Notes: generated from the letters alone by a model not told the origin. A stretch of DNA of 64,000 nucleotides from Plasticicumulans lactativorans (GCF_004341245.1 NZ_SLWY01000008.1:124001-188000); one strand, 5' to 3'; shown: positions 1 to 16,948, numbered from the stretch's first letter. Made by a program: numbers and translations.

Positions 1-5390
<5,390 letters not shown>

Positions 5391-5418
5391 CGCCCGTCCC
5401 GTCCGGCTGGCGTCCGCC

Positions 5419-6564
5419 TCAGGCCCGCGGCGGCCCGGCCTCGTCGGTGTCGCGGTAGTGCGCGGCGATCGCCACGAAGGTGTCGAAGGCGGCCACGAAG
5501 GCGTCGACCACGTCGGGGTCGAAATGCCGCCCGCGCATCTCGACGATCATGGCGCGCGCCTGCTCGAACGACAGCGCCGCCTTGTACACGCGCCTGGAGA
5601 TCAGCGCGTCGAACACGTCGGCCAGCGCCATCAGGCGCGCCGAGATCGGGATCGCCTCGCCGGCCAGGCCGTCGGGGTAGCCGCTGCCGTCCCAGCGCTC
5701 GTGGTGCCAGCGCGCGATCTCCTTGCCCAGCGCGAGGAACTCGACCGGCTGGACGGCATCGCGCTCGGCCTGCTCGATCGCCGCGGCGCCGAGCACGGTG
5801 TGGGTCTTCATGATCGCCCAGTCCTCGGCGCCGAGCGCGCCGGGCTTGCGCAGCACGTGGTCGGGGATGCCCACCTTGCCGATGTCGTGCAGCGGTGCCG
5901 ACTTCGCCAGCACCTCGATGGTGCGGGGGGTGAGGAAGGCGGCGAAGCCGGGGTGGTCGCGCAGCGCGAGGGCGAGCGTGCGCACGTACTCGCGGGTGCG
6001 CAGCAGGTGATTGCCGGTTTCGGAGTCGCGGATTTCCGCCAGCCGCGCCAGCGCGTGGATGCTGACGTCCTGGATCAGCTGGTTCTCGGCCATGCGCCGC
6101 GTGACCTCGGCTTCGAGGAAGGCGTTCTGGTCGCGCAGCCAGTCGCGCGCGCGCTTCAGGTCGAGCTGGGTGCGCACCCGCGCCAGCACCACCGGCGGGC
6201 GCAGCGGCTTGGTGATGTAGTCGACCGCGCCGAGGTCGAGGCCGTGCTCCTCGTCCTCGGCGGCATCGAGCGCGGTGATGAAGATGACCGGGATGTCGCG
6301 CGTGCGCGGGTTCTCGCGCAGCAGCGCGAGCACGTCGTAGCCGTCCAGCTCCGGCATCATCACGTCGAGCAGCACCAGGTCGGGCCGCGGCTCGGAGGCC
6401 GCGATCTGCAGCGCCCGCCGGCCCGCGGTGGCAACCCGCACGCGGTAGTACGGCTGCAGCAATTCGCCGAGGATGTCGAGATTTTCCGGGGTGTCGTCGA
6501 CGATCAGGATCGTCGCCAGCCGCCCCGCTTCCCCCGTTGCGGTACCCTGCACCTTCATGTCCAT
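5419..6564 (-). CDS. HD-GYP response regulator (c-di-GMP phosphodiesterase type)
   Basis: 381-residue two-domain protein: N-terminal receiver with phospho-Asp67 in [13 protein letters not shown], a short coiled linker (about 130-165), then an HD-GYP domain with HD at 226-227 (LHDIGK) and GYP at 295-297 in [15 protein letters not shown] domains of this RpfG-like architecture hydrolyse c-di-GMP; both signature motifs are intact, so activity is expected. I chose ATG 6564 because AGGGTGG lies 6 bases upstream; an in-frame ATG at 6582 has no such site. It is followed 28 bp later by the large hybrid kinase, a likely partner. Cytoplasmic. Confidence 0.93.
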   Translation of the reverse strand: MDMKVQGTATGEAGRLATILIVDDTPENLDILGELLQPYYRVRVATAGRRALQIAASEPRPDLVLLDVMMPELDGYDVLALLRENPRTRDIPVIFITALDAAEDEEHGLDLGAVDYITKPLRPPVVLARVRTQLDLKRARDWLRDQNAFLEAEVTRRMAENQLIQDVSIHALARLAEIRDSETGNHLLRTREYVRTLALALRDHPGFAAFLTPRTIEVLAKSAPLHDIGKVGIPDHVLRKPGALGAEDWAIMKTHTVLGAAAIEQAERDAVQPVEFLALGKEIARWHHERWDGSGYPDGLAGEAIPISARLMALADVFDALISRRVYKAALSFEQARAMIVEMRGRHFDPDVVDAFVAAFDTFVAIAAHYRDTDEAGPPRA

Positions 6565-6759
6565 GTCATTCCACCCTGTCATCTTGTGGAGGGGCGGGTT
6601 CGTGGCACCACCCCGTTCCTTGCCATCGCTGACCTGGCACGAGCATAGCCCGATGCACGCCTCCGCGCTCCGCCGCCGGCGGATTTCCGCCGCCCGTCCG
6701 CCCCGGCGGGCGCCGCCGCACCGCCGCATGACGACCTGCCGGCGCGCGCGGTGCACCCG

Positions 6760-7713
6760 ATGAACCGCCTGCTCGAACGGCTCGCGCACGGCCGGCCGCT
6801 GCTCGCCGACGGCGCCACCGGCACCAACCTGTACCGCGCCGGGCTGCGCGTCGGCGACGCCCCCGAGCCGTGGAACCTCACGCAGCCGGCGCGCATCGCC
6901 GCGCTGCACGCCGCCTTCGTCGCCGCCGGCGCCGACGTGATCCTCACCAACAGTTTCGGTGCCAACCGCTTCCGGCTCGGCCGCCACGGCGCCGCGCGGC
7001 AGGTGGCCGCACTCAACGCCGCGGCGGCACGGCTCGCACGCGGCGCGGCGGCGGGTGCGGAACGGGGCGTGGTGGTGGCCGGGTCGATCGGGCCGACCGG
7101 CGAGGTGCTGGCGCCGCACGGCCCGCTCGCCTTCGACGCCGCGGTCGCCGCCTTCGCCGAGCAGGCGCGCGCGCTCGCCGACGGCGGCGTCGACGCGCTG
7201 TGGCTCGAAACCCTGTCGGCGCCCGCGGAACTCGACGCGGCACTGGCCGGGGCCGCGGTCGCCGGGCTGCCGCTGGTGGTGACGCTGACCTTCGACGCCG
7301 ACGCACGCACCCCGGCCGGGCTCGACCCGGCCGGGCTGGTCGCGCGCGCGCGCAGCGCCCCCGTCGTGCCCTGCGCGCTCGGCAGCAACTGCGGCGCGGG
7401 CCCGGCCGCGACCGTCGCCAGCGTCGTCGAGCTCGCCGCGGCCGCCGGGCCCGGCACGCCGCTGGTCGCCAAGGGCAATGCCGGGCTGCCGCGCAGGGTC
7501 GGCGACGATTTCGTCTACGACGCCTCGCCGGCGCTGATGGCCGAATACGCGCGCCTCGCGCTCGACGCCGGCGCCCGCCTCGTCGGCGGCTGCTGCGGCA
7601 CCACGCCGGCGCACCTGCGGGCGATGCGCGCGGCGCTCGACGGCTGGCACCGCGGCCCGCCGCCGCAGCGCGACGCCATCGCCACCCGCCTCGCGGCGGC
7701 GGCCGGCCGCTGA
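6760..7713 (+). CDS. Homocysteine S-methyltransferase family protein
   Basis: 317-residue protein of the S-methyl_trans family (MmuM/BHMT-like), which transfers a methyl group from a donor such as S-methylmethionine or betaine to homocysteine, giving methionine. Seen: N-terminal LLADGATGTNL, a central LGSNCG giving the first zinc-binding Cys, and C-terminal GGCCGT giving the Cys pair, so the Zn site is complete. It matches a stand-alone enzyme rather than the N-terminal module of MetH. ATG 6760 is preferred over an in-frame GTG at 6751; neither has a strong ribosome site. It converges on the copper ATPase gene with only 10 bp between stops. The donor substrate cannot be assigned. Confidence 0.85.
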   Translation: MNRLLERLAHGRPLLADGATGTNLYRAGLRVGDAPEPWNLTQPARIAALHAAFVAAGADVILTNSFGANRFRLGRHGAARQVAALNAAAARLARGAAAGAERGVVVAGSIGPTGEVLAPHGPLAFDAAVAAFAEQARALADGGVDALWLETLSAPAELDAALAGAAVAGLPLVVTLTFDADARTPAGLDPAGLVARARSAPVVPCALGSNCGAGPAATVASVVELAAAAGPGTPLVAKGNAGLPRRVGDDFVYDASPALMAEYARLALDAGARLVGGCCGTTPAHLRAMRAALDGWHRGPPPQRDAIATRLAAAAGR

Positions 7714-7723
7714 CGGGGCGTGC

Positions 7724-9973
<2,250 letters not shown>

Positions 9974-10012
9974 CGCGGCGCTCCTTGTTGTGCTCGATGC
10001 AGGGCGCCGATA

Positions 10013-10043
10013 CGTTTAGGACCGTACCTGGGTACGGGATCAA
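10013..10043 (-). promoter_or_regulatory. MerR-family promoter/operator of the copper ATPase
   Basis: On the minus strand: -35 TTGATC (10043-10038), a 19-bp spacer, and -10 TAAACG (10018-10013). The spacer contains the perfect palindrome CCGTACC-TG-GGTACGG (10022-10037). A 19-bp spacer with a dyad between the hexamers is the hallmark of promoters untwisted by MerR-family activators. The regulator gene starts 3 bp away on the other strand. Confidence 0.82.
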
Positions 10044-10045
10044 GC

Positions 10046-10468
10046 ATGAACCGCGAACCGACGATGAGCATAGGCGCCCTCGCGGCGGCGGCCGGGGTGA
10101 GCGTCGAGACGGTGCGCTACTACCAGCGCCGCGGGCTGCTCGCGCGCCCCGACCGGCGCTACGGCACGATCCGCCGCTACACGGCGGCGGACCGCGAGCG
10201 GCTGCTGTTCGTGCGCCGCGCGCAGCGCCTCGGCTTCACCCTCGACGAGATCGCCCAGCTGCTGGCGCTCGACGCGGTCCGCGACCGCGCCGAGGCGCGC
10301 GCGCTGGCCGCCGCCAGGCGCGACGACATCGACGCGCGGGTGGCCGACCTGCTGGCGATGCGCCGCGCGCTGGACGCGCTGATCGAGCACTGCAGCCACG
10401 GCCGCGCGAGCGAGCCCTGCCCGATCATCGACGCCTTCCGCCACGCCCCGCCCCCGGCCGCGGACTGA
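10046..10468 (+). CDS. MerR-family metal-responsive transcriptional regulator
   Basis: 140-residue regulator with an N-terminal winged helix (SIGALAAAAGVSVETVRYYQRRGLL), a coiled dimer helix, and a C-terminal metal loop CSHGRASEPCPII. The two loop Cys are separated by eight residues as in MerR itself; CueR has seven. The residue matching MerR Cys82 (or CueR Ser77) is Arg here, so the dimer-contributed ligand of Hg(II) regulators is absent. Given the divergent Cu(I) ATPase and the shared promoter region, it most likely senses Cu(I) or Ag(I). ATG 10046 gives the full frame; ATG 10064 (MSIGALA) is an alternative that would leave more room for its own leader. Confidence 0.88.
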   Translation: MNREPTMSIGALAAAAGVSVETVRYYQRRGLLARPDRRYGTIRRYTAADRERLLFVRRAQRLGFTLDEIAQLLALDAVRDRAEARALAAARRDDIDARVADLLAMRRALDALIEHCSHGRASEPCPIIDAFRHAPPPAAD

Positions 10469-10536
10469 GGCCGCCGCGCCCCGCCGCCGGCACTTGGGCT
10501 ACGCTGCGCCCCGCCCCCCGCCCGAGGTCCCCGCGC

Positions 10537-11481
10537 ATGGCCGTGTTCCAGAACATCGTGCTGCTGACGGCGCCGCTGTTCCTGCTGGTGCTGCTCGGCT
10601 ACGGCCTCAGCGCCTGGGCGCGCTGGCCGAAGGCGGTGTCCGACGCGCTGACGCGCTTCGTCTTCTCGGTGGCGGTGCCGGCGCTGCTGTTCCGCATGAT
10701 GAGCGACTTCTCGCGCCTGCCGCCGACCGACGCGCGGCTGCTGCTCGCCTTCTTCGGCAGCTGCCTGCTGGTGTTCGTGCTCGGGCGGCTGGTGGCGCAC
10801 CACGTGTTCCACCTCGACGCCACCGCGCAGTCGGTGTTCGCGCTCGGCGGCATCTTCTCGAACAACGTGCTGCTCGGCGTGCCGCTGGCGCAGATCACGC
10901 TGGGCGCGGCGGCGATCCCGTCGGTGTCGCTGGTACTGGTGTTCAACGCGCTGACCCTGTGGACGCTGGTCACCGTGTCGGTGGAGTGGGCGCGCCACGG
11001 CCGGGCGTCGTGGACCGGGCTGCGGCGCACGCTGCGCGGCGTGCTCACCAACCCGCTCATCGTCGGCATCCTCGGCGGCACCGCCTTCGGCTTCACCGGC
11101 CTGGCGCTGCCCGGCGTGCTGGCGCAGACGCTGACGCTGGTCGCGCAGGCCGCGGTGCCGCTGTCGCTGATCGCCCTCGGCATGGGGCTCGCCGAGTACG
11201 GCGTGCGCGAGGGCTGGCGCGAGAGCCTGGTGATCTGCACGATCAAGCTCGTGGTGCAGCCGCTGGTGGTGTTCGCGCTCGCCCGCGCGCTGGCACTGCC
11301 GGCGCTCGAAACCCAGGTGGTGGTGATGCTCGCCTCGCTGCCGGTGGGCGCCAACGTCTACCTGATGTCGCGCCAGTTCGGCGTGCTCGGCGGTCCGGTG
11401 GCGGCAAGCCTGGTGCTGTCGACCGCGGTCGCCGCGCTGAGCACGCCGCTGGTGCTGACGCTGGCCAGCGCGGCGCACTGA
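10537..11481 (+). CDS. AEC-family (auxin efflux carrier-like) transporter
   Basis: 314-residue integral membrane protein with about ten hydrophobic helices in two halves separated by a polar loop (WARHGRASWTGLRRTLRG). It has the Mem_trans fold, with GIFSNNVLLGVPL in the first half and LPVGANVYLMSRQ in the second. Family members export small organic acids or amino-acid-like anions in bacteria (for example malate carriers); the substrate here is not predictable. ATG 10537 has GAGG nine bases upstream. It follows the MerR gene by 68 bp on the same strand but has no evident link to copper. Confidence 0.86.
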   Translation: MAVFQNIVLLTAPLFLLVLLGYGLSAWARWPKAVSDALTRFVFSVAVPALLFRMMSDFSRLPPTDARLLLAFFGSCLLVFVLGRLVAHHVFHLDATAQSVFALGGIFSNNVLLGVPLAQITLGAAAIPSVSLVLVFNALTLWTLVTVSVEWARHGRASWTGLRRTLRGVLTNPLIVGILGGTAFGFTGLALPGVLAQTLTLVAQAAVPLSLIALGMGLAEYGVREGWRESLVICTIKLVVQPLVVFALARALALPALETQVVVMLASLPVGANVYLMSRQFGVLGGPVAASLVLSTAVAALSTPLVLTLASAAH

Positions 11482-11536
11482 GCCCCCGCGGCGCACTACA
11501 CTCGGACCGATCGCAGCCCCCGTGGAGCCCGTCGCC

Positions 11537-11914
11537 ATGCCCGAACCGAAACCCCCCGCCGCCAGCAAGCTCGACCGCGTCGTCGCCGAGGCGCGGCGCA
11601 ACCGCGAGGCGCGCGAGCAGGACTACCGCGAGCGCGCGCTGAAGCTCTACCCCTGGGTGTGCGGCCGCTGCGGGCGCGAGTTCACCCGCGTGAACCTGCA
11701 CGAGCTGACCGTGCACCACCGCGACCACAACCACGACAACAACCCCCCCGACGGCAGCAACTGGGAGCTGCTGTGCCTGTACTGCCACGACAACGAGCAC
11801 CAGAAGTACGGCGAGTACGCCGCACACGGCGACGGCAGCGGCGGTGGCGGCAAGGCCGCGGCGGCGACGCACAACCCCTTCGCCGCGCTGCAGGGGCTGC
11901 TGAAGAAGGACTGA
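11537..11914 (+). CDS. yajD: YajD-like HNH nuclease
   Basis: 125-residue small HNH protein. A zinc ribbon WVCGRCG is followed by the HNH core HHRDHNHDNNPPDGSNWELLC, then CLYCHDNEHQK, matching YajD in length and motif order. The tail is Gly-rich. ATG 11537 has GGAG nine bases upstream and is preferred to an in-frame GTG at 11522. Cellular role of YajD proteins is not well established; a nuclease activity is inferred from the fold. It converges on trxC with about 10 bp between stops. Confidence 0.88.
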   Translation: MPEPKPPAASKLDRVVAEARRNREAREQDYRERALKLYPWVCGRCGREFTRVNLHELTVHHRDHNHDNNPPDGSNWELLCLYCHDNEHQKYGEYAAHGDGSGGGGKAAAATHNPFAALQGLLKKD

Positions 11915-11924
11915 CGCGCGCCGC

Positions 11925-12350
11925 TCAGCCGGCGTTGGCGAGCAGCCAGCGCTCGAACTCGCGCGCCGGCAGCGCCCCGCTCACCCGCGCGCGCTCGGCG
12001 CCGCCGCGGAACAGCGCGAGCGTCGGGATGCTGCGGATCGCGTGGGTGGCGGCGAGCGCGGTCTCGGCCTCGGTGTCGACCTTGGCGAACACCAAGCGGC
12101 CGGCATGCGCCTGCGCCGCCGCCGCGAAGGTCGGCGCGAAGCTGCGGCACGGGCCGCACCACGGCGCCCAGAAATCCACCACCAGCGGCAGCGGCGCGTG
12201 CGCGATCAGCTCGCCGCCGGCGGCGGCGTCGAGCGCGAGCGGCGCGCCTTCGAGCAGCGGGCGCTTGCAGCCACCGCAGTGCGGGCGGGCGCCGAGGCGG
12301 GCGGGGTCGAGGCGGTTGCGGGTCTGGCAGTGCGGGCAGGTCAGCAGCAT
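11925..12350 (-). CDS. trxC: Thioredoxin 2 (TrxC)
   Basis: 141-residue cytoplasmic disulfide reductase. The N-terminal zinc finger has two CxxC pairs (CPHC at 5-8 and CGGC at 25-28), and the thioredoxin domain carries WCGPC at 64-68, the layout and length of TrxC. It reduces protein disulfides and is usually linked to oxidative stress. It is divergent from a cupin gene with about 93 bp between starts, so the two may share a control region. Confidence 0.95.
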   Translation of the reverse strand: MLLTCPHCQTRNRLDPARLGARPHCGGCKRPLLEGAPLALDAAAGGELIAHAPLPLVVDFWAPWCGPCRSFAPTFAAAAQAHAGRLVFAKVDTEAETALAATHAIRSIPTLALFRGGAERARVSGALPAREFERWLLANAG

Positions 12351-12443
12351 GGCGGTGGCACCGGAACGGGGGTTTGCAGCGCCCGATCTGGACGCGCATC
12401 GTGCGGGTTTCAAGGCCCTGCCCCACCGCCCGGAGCGCCGCCG

Positions 12444-13094
12444 ATGCCCGCCGACCTGCCCGACGTCAATCCCGACCGCCGCCTGCGCGTGGTGGTCGAC
12501 ACCATCGTGCAGCCTTGGGAGCCGAGCCCGAGCGGCACGGTCTGGCGCAAGCCGCTGTACCGCAGCGGCGGCGAGTTCGGCCCGGTGACCAGCCTGGTGC
12601 GCTACGCCGCGGGCGGTGCCTTCGCCGCGCACGCCCACCCCGAGGGCGAGGAGATCCTGGTCCTGAGCGGCGTGTTCGCCGACGATCACGGCGAGTACCC
12701 CGCCGGCACGCACCTGCTGAACCCTGACGGCAGTCGCCACGCGCCGCGTTCGGTGGACGGCTGCGAGCTGTTCGTGCGGCTGCGCCAGTACGCCGGGCGC
12801 GAACGCCGCGTGCAGCGCGCCGACGGGCCGGCGACGCCGGCCGCGGGGGTGGCGGAACAGCTGCTCTACGCCGCGGCCGGCGAGCCGCGCATCGCGCTCG
12901 AAGCCTGGGCCGCCGGCGCCGGCGGCAACCCCCGCCGCTGGCCCGGCGGCGGCGAGATCTTCGTGCTCGCCGGCACGCTGCACGACGAACTCGGCCGCTA
13001 CGGCGCCGGCTGCTGGTTGCGCCTGCCGCCCGGCAGCGTCCACGTGCCGTTCGCGCCCGCGGGCTGCCGGCTCTACGTGCGCGCCGGCGCCTGA
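12444..13094 (+). CDS. Double cupin (ChrR-like) protein
   Basis: 216-residue protein made of two cupin repeats. The first has the metal-site pattern HAHPEGEE followed by a Gly-rich turn and PDGSRHAP; the second (WPGGGEIFVLAGTL...LPPGSVHVP) lacks most metal ligands. ChrR-type cupins occur as anti-sigma domains or as free-standing putative sugar-acid or oxidative-stress enzymes; no anti-sigma helix or sigma factor gene is adjacent, so function is open. ATG 12444 has GGAG nine bases upstream. Divergent from trxC. Confidence 0.75.
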   Translation: MPADLPDVNPDRRLRVVVDTIVQPWEPSPSGTVWRKPLYRSGGEFGPVTSLVRYAAGGAFAAHAHPEGEEILVLSGVFADDHGEYPAGTHLLNPDGSRHAPRSVDGCELFVRLRQYAGRERRVQRADGPATPAAGVAEQLLYAAAGEPRIALEAWAAGAGGNPRRWPGGGEIFVLAGTLHDELGRYGAGCWLRLPPGSVHVPFAPAGCRLYVRAGA

Positions 13095-13112
13095 GCGCGC
13101 GCCGGCGACGCT

Positions 13113-13745
13113 TCAGGCGCCGGCGTGGACGACGTTGTGCCAGAGATCGACGCGGGCCGGCGGCAGGTTGCCGAGGACCACGGTGCGCTGCGCCGGCCGG
13201 GCGCCGAGCGCGACGAGGGGGGAGTCGCCGAACAGGGCATAGGTGTACTGCACCACGTGGCCCTGCGGCGCAAGCACGGCGCGACAGGCGGCGATGATCG
13301 CCTCCACGCTGGCTTCGGGCAGCGAGCGCAGCGGCAGGCTCGACACGATGGTGTCGACGCGCCGCTGCGTGCCGAGCCGCGCCGGCAGCTCGCAGGCGTC
13401 GCAGTGCAGCACGTTGACCTGGCGGAAGCGCCGGCGCAGGTGCGCGGCGAGGCGCGCGTCGCGCTCGACGACGTACAGGCGCTGCGGCGCCAGGCCGCGT
13501 TCGAGCAGCGCCTCCGTCACCGCGCCGAGGCCGCCGCCGAGCTCGACGACGACGCCGTCGCCGTCGAGCGGCGCGAGCCGCGCCATCGCCCGGGCGAGGC
13601 GCTGCGAAGCCGGCCAGACCGCACCGACCGCGCGCGGGCTGTCGAGCCAGGCACGCAGGAACACCCAGGGGCTCTGCCAGACGGGCAGCTCGGTCGCGTC
13701 GGCAGGCGACCCGGTCGTGAACATCACTTCGGATTCTTCTGGCAT
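13113..13745 (-). CDS. Phospholipid N-methyltransferase-like SAM methyltransferase
   Basis: 210-residue class I SAM-dependent methyltransferase. An N-terminal amphipathic stretch (SPWVFLRAWLDSPRAVGAVWPAS) precedes the SAM motif VVELGGGLGAVTEAL; later come VNVLHCDACELP and DTIVSSLPLRSLP. This arrangement is typical of PmtA-type phosphatidylethanolamine methyltransferases of the rRNA-dimethylase-like group. ATG 13745 has AGGA about six bases upstream. It stands alone, converging on the cupin gene. Phosphatidylethanolamine as substrate is inferred from family only. Confidence 0.78.
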   Translation of the reverse strand: MPEESEVMFTTGSPADATELPVWQSPWVFLRAWLDSPRAVGAVWPASQRLARAMARLAPLDGDGVVVELGGGLGAVTEALLERGLAPQRLYVVERDARLAAHLRRRFRQVNVLHCDACELPARLGTQRRVDTIVSSLPLRSLPEASVEAIIAACRAVLAPQGHVVQYTYALFGDSPLVALGARPAQRTVVLGNLPPARVDLWHNVVHAGA

Positions 13746-14151
13746 CGCATCCTGTATCCGGTGGCACGGAGCGCGACCGCGGGAGCAGCCCGGCAACGGC
13801 GGAAGTTCCGTTGCCCGATGACGCTGACGACACCTGCCCGTGGGCAGGCAACGGTGATGTCACGGCTTGCGCCGGCGAACGGCCGCGGGCGCATCAGAGG
13901 CGCTACGCGCACCGCCGTCAAGCGCCGCGCACGCCGGCACCCGCTACACGACGCCTGCCCGCACTTTTTGCTAATCTTCAAAGCTTTTCATTATCAAACA
14001 GTTGAAGACCTTCCCGCGGCGACCGCAGGGACGCGCCCGGAACCACCCGGCGCGCTCGCGGGTCCCCTCTGCATGCCGCACCACGCCCCAGGCCGGGGCA
14101 CGCACCACGCCGGGGGCGGGAAGCCTGTGCATTTGCAGCCACGAGGATCGC
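13746..14151. other. Intergenic region with an AT-rich patch upstream of the YbaL-like gene
   Basis: About 400 bases without a gene I can support. The one notable part is a run near 13972-14003 that is much richer in A and T than its surroundings and contains CATTAT preceded by TTTTTG at 18 bases, a weak sigma-70-like pair on the plus strand that could serve the antiporter gene. Nothing else stands out. Confidence 0.4.
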
Positions 14152-15858
14152 ATGCCGCACGACGTCAGCCTGATTTCCACCATCGCCACCGGCCTGGGCC
14201 TGGCGATGATCCTGGGGTACCTCACCTCGCGCCTGCGCATGCCGCCGCTGGTCGGCTACCTGCTGGCCGGCATCATCATCGGCCCCGGCACCCCCGGCTT
14301 CGTCGCCGACGTCCACCTGGCCGGACAGCTCGCCGAGATCGGCGTGATGCTGCTGATGTTCGGCGTCGGCCTGCACTTCTCGCTCGAGGACCTGCTCGCC
14401 GTGCGCCGCATCGCCGTGCCGGGTGCGATCGTGCAGATCGGCGTGGCGACCGTGCTCGGCATGGCACTGGCGCTGTTCTGGGGCTGGGAGTTCGGCGCCG
14501 CGCTGATCTTCGGCTTGGCGCTGTCGGTCGCCAGCACGGTGGTGCTGCTGCGCGCGCTCGAGGCGCGCGGCGTGCTGGAATCGCTCAACGGGCGCATCGC
14601 CGTGGGCTGGCTGATCGTCGAAGACCTGGTGATGGTGCTGGTGCTGGTGCTGCTGCCGGCGGTGGCGGGCCTGCTCGGCGGCGAGACCGGCGCCGCGCCG
14701 GTCCAGCACAACGACGGCGAGCTGTGGCTGACGCTCGGCTACACGCTGGCCAAGGTCATCGCCTTCCTCGCCCTGATGCTGATCGCCGGCCGGCGCGTGT
14801 TCCCGCGCCTGCTGTGGCTGGTGGCGCGCACCGGCTCGCGCGAGCTGTTCACGCTGTGCGTGATCGCCGCCGCGGTGGGCGTGGCCTACGGCTCGGCCAA
14901 GCTGTTCGACGTGTCCTTCGCGCTCGGCGCGTTCTTCGCCGGAATGATGATGCGCGAGTCGGAGTTCAGCCACCGCGCCGCCGACGAGTCGCTGCCGCTG
15001 CGCGACGCCTTCGCGGTGCTGTTCTTCGTCTCGGTCGGCATGCTGTTCGACCCGCGCGTGCTGCTCGAGCAGCCGCTGAAGGTGCTCGCGGTCGCCGCCG
15101 TGATCATGGCCGGCAAGACGCTCGCCGCCGTGCTGCTGGTGCTGATCTACCGCTACCCGCTGAAGACGGCGCTGACGGTCGGCGCGAGCCTCGCGCAGAT
15201 CGGCGAGTTCTCGTTCATCCTCGCCGGCCTCGGCGTCAGCTTCGGGCTGCTGCCGGCGGCCGGGCAGAGCTTGATCCTCGCCGGGGCGCTGATCTCGATC
15301 GCCCTCAACCCGCTGATGTTCTCGGCGATCGAGCCGGTGCAGGCCTGGCTCACCGCGCGCTCGCGCCTGGTGCGGCGGCTGGAGGCACGCAGCGACCCGC
15401 TGGCCGAGCTGCCGATGTCGGTCGACCAGGCGGTGCTGACCGGGCAGGTCGTGCTGGTCGGCTACGGCCGCGTCGGCCGGCGCATCGCCCAGGCGCTCGG
15501 CGAGCGCGGCATCCCCTACGTCGTCGCCGAGCAGAACCGCGAGATCGTCGAGCAGCTGCGCGCGCAGGGCGTGCCGGCCGTCTCCGGTGACGCCGCCGAT
15601 CCGGCGGTGCTGATCCAGGCGCACATCGTCAACGCCGGCATCCTGGTCATCGCCACGCCCGACACCCTCAACGTGCGCAAGATGGTCGAGATCGCGCGCA
15701 CGCTGAACCCGGACATCGAGACCGTGGTGCGCTCCCACAACGAGACCGAGGCCGAGCTGCTCGAGCACGAACGGATCGGCAAGGTCTTCATCGGCGAACG
15801 CGAACTGGCGCACGGCATGGCGCAGCACGTGCTGGCACGCATGGGCGCGCTGCACTGA
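14152..15858 (+). CDS. ybaL: YbaL/KefB-type monovalent cation:proton antiporter (CPA2)
   Basis: 568-residue inner-membrane protein: about twelve helices of the Na/H exchanger fold (residues 5-390), then a Rossmann TrkA-N domain beginning VVLVGYGRVGRRIAQAL that should bind NAD(H) or a related nucleotide. Motifs include MPPLVGYLLAGIIIGP and MLLMFGVGLHFSLEDLL. No TrkA-C domain follows. Length and order match E. coli YbaL more closely than KefB/KefC. Potassium or sodium efflux with proton uptake is the family role. ATG 14152 has GAGGA about six bases upstream. Confidence 0.9.
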   Translation: MPHDVSLISTIATGLGLAMILGYLTSRLRMPPLVGYLLAGIIIGPGTPGFVADVHLAGQLAEIGVMLLMFGVGLHFSLEDLLAVRRIAVPGAIVQIGVATVLGMALALFWGWEFGAALIFGLALSVASTVVLLRALEARGVLESLNGRIAVGWLIVEDLVMVLVLVLLPAVAGLLGGETGAAPVQHNDGELWLTLGYTLAKVIAFLALMLIAGRRVFPRLLWLVARTGSRELFTLCVIAAAVGVAYGSAKLFDVSFALGAFFAGMMMRESEFSHRAADESLPLRDAFAVLFFVSVGMLFDPRVLLEQPLKVLAVAAVIMAGKTLAAVLLVLIYRYPLKTALTVGASLAQIGEFSFILAGLGVSFGLLPAAGQSLILAGALISIALNPLMFSAIEPVQAWLTARSRLVRRLEARSDPLAELPMSVDQAVLTGQVVLVGYGRVGRRIAQALGERGIPYVVAEQNREIVEQLRAQGVPAVSGDAADPAVLIQAHIVNAGILVIATPDTLNVRKMVEIARTLNPDIETVVRSHNETEAELLEHERIGKVFIGERELAHGMAQHVLARMGALH

Positions 15859-15930
15859 CGCGAACCCCGGCACGGCATGGACGCCGCCGCCGGGCGAGAG
15901 TATCCTGCGCCCTCCGCAACACCCCCCAAC

Positions 15931-16007
<77 letters not shown>

Positions 16008-16051
16008 TCTCCTTCCAGTCCTTACCCGCACACCCGCGCCGACGCCCGGCC

Positions 16052-16948
16052 TCAGCCGCGCCGCTGCGCGAGCAGCAGGACCACGCCGGCGAGCACCACT
16101 GCCGCGGCGAGCCATTCGAACGCGGAGATCGTCTCGCCGCCGAGCGCCACGCCGAGCAGCATCGCGATCACCGGGTTGACGAAGGTGTAGCTCGCCGCGA
16201 GCCCCGCCGGCGCACGCGCGAGCAGCGTCATGTAGGCGTTGAAGGCGATCAGCGAGCCGAACACCACCAGGTACAGCCAGGCGCCGACGGCGAGCGGCTG
16301 CGGCGGCCACTGCGGGCGCTCGCCGACCGCGAACGCGAGCAGCAGCAGCACCAGGCCGCCGCCGATCATCTCGCTGGCGAAGCCCATCGCGCCGGGCGCG
16401 AGCGGCAGCGCGCGCTGGCTCAGCACGCTGCCGAACGACCACGCGACGGTGGCCACGGCGATCGCCGCCAGCCCCTGCGGCGAGGCCTGGAAGCCCGCCC
16501 CCTGCGTCAGCAGCAGCACGCCGAGCAGGCCGACGCCGATGCCGGCGAGCTCGCTGCGCGCCGGGTAGACGCGCCACAGCAGGTTGACCGCGACGATCAG
16601 CAGCGGCACCACGGCGATGAAGGCGACCACCAGCCCGGAGCCGACCGTCTGCTCGGCGAACGCCGTGCCCCCCATGCCGCCGCCGAGCATCAGCGTGCCG
16701 ACCACGCCGGCGTTGCGCCACTGGCGGGCATCGGGCAGCGGCGCGCCGCGCCAGCGCATCCAGGCGAACAGCACGAGCCCGGCGACCAGGAAGCGCGTGC
16801 CCATCTGGAAGAACGGCGGCAGGCTCAGCAGCGCGAACTTGATCGCCAGGTAGGTGGAGCCCCACACCAGCCAGGTCGCCGCCAGGCAGGCGACGACGAG
16901 CGGCGTGAGCGGGCTGCGGGTGGTCAGGACGAGGGCGGGTGTGGACAT
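16052..16948 (-). CDS. EamA/DMT-family exporter (YedA-like)
   Basis: 298-residue inner-membrane protein with ten predicted helices made of two EamA repeats. The first repeat opens with WLVWGSTYLAIKFAL and the second ends with ASYTFVNPVIAMLLG, both typical of the drug/metabolite exporter group that contains YedA. ATG 16948 has AGGAG eight bases upstream, so the longer in-frame start at 16972 is not needed. It is divergent from an Lrp-type regulator (116 bp between starts), the usual arrangement for an amino-acid exporter under Lrp-like control; the substrate is inferred only from that. Confidence 0.88.
   Translation of the reverse strand: MSTPALVLTTRSPLTPLVVACLAATWLVWGSTYLAIKFALLSLPPFFQMGTRFLVAGLVLFAWMRWRGAPLPDARQWRNAGVVGTLMLGGGMGGTAFAEQTVGSGLVVAFIAVVPLLIVAVNLLWRVYPARSELAGIGVGLLGVLLLTQGAGFQASPQGLAAIAVATVAWSFGSVLSQRALPLAPGAMGFASEMIGGGLVLLLLAFAVGERPQWPPQPLAVGAWLYLVVFGSLIAFNAYMTLLARAPAGLAASYTFVNPVIAMLLGVALGGETISAFEWLAAAVVLAGVVLLLAQRRG

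Noticed and set aside
6635-6649. Sigma-54-like site TGGCAC-N5-TAGC before the homocysteine methyltransferase gene
   Set aside because: One mismatch in the -12 box, no activator gene or upstream sites; a chance match is likely in GC-rich DNA.
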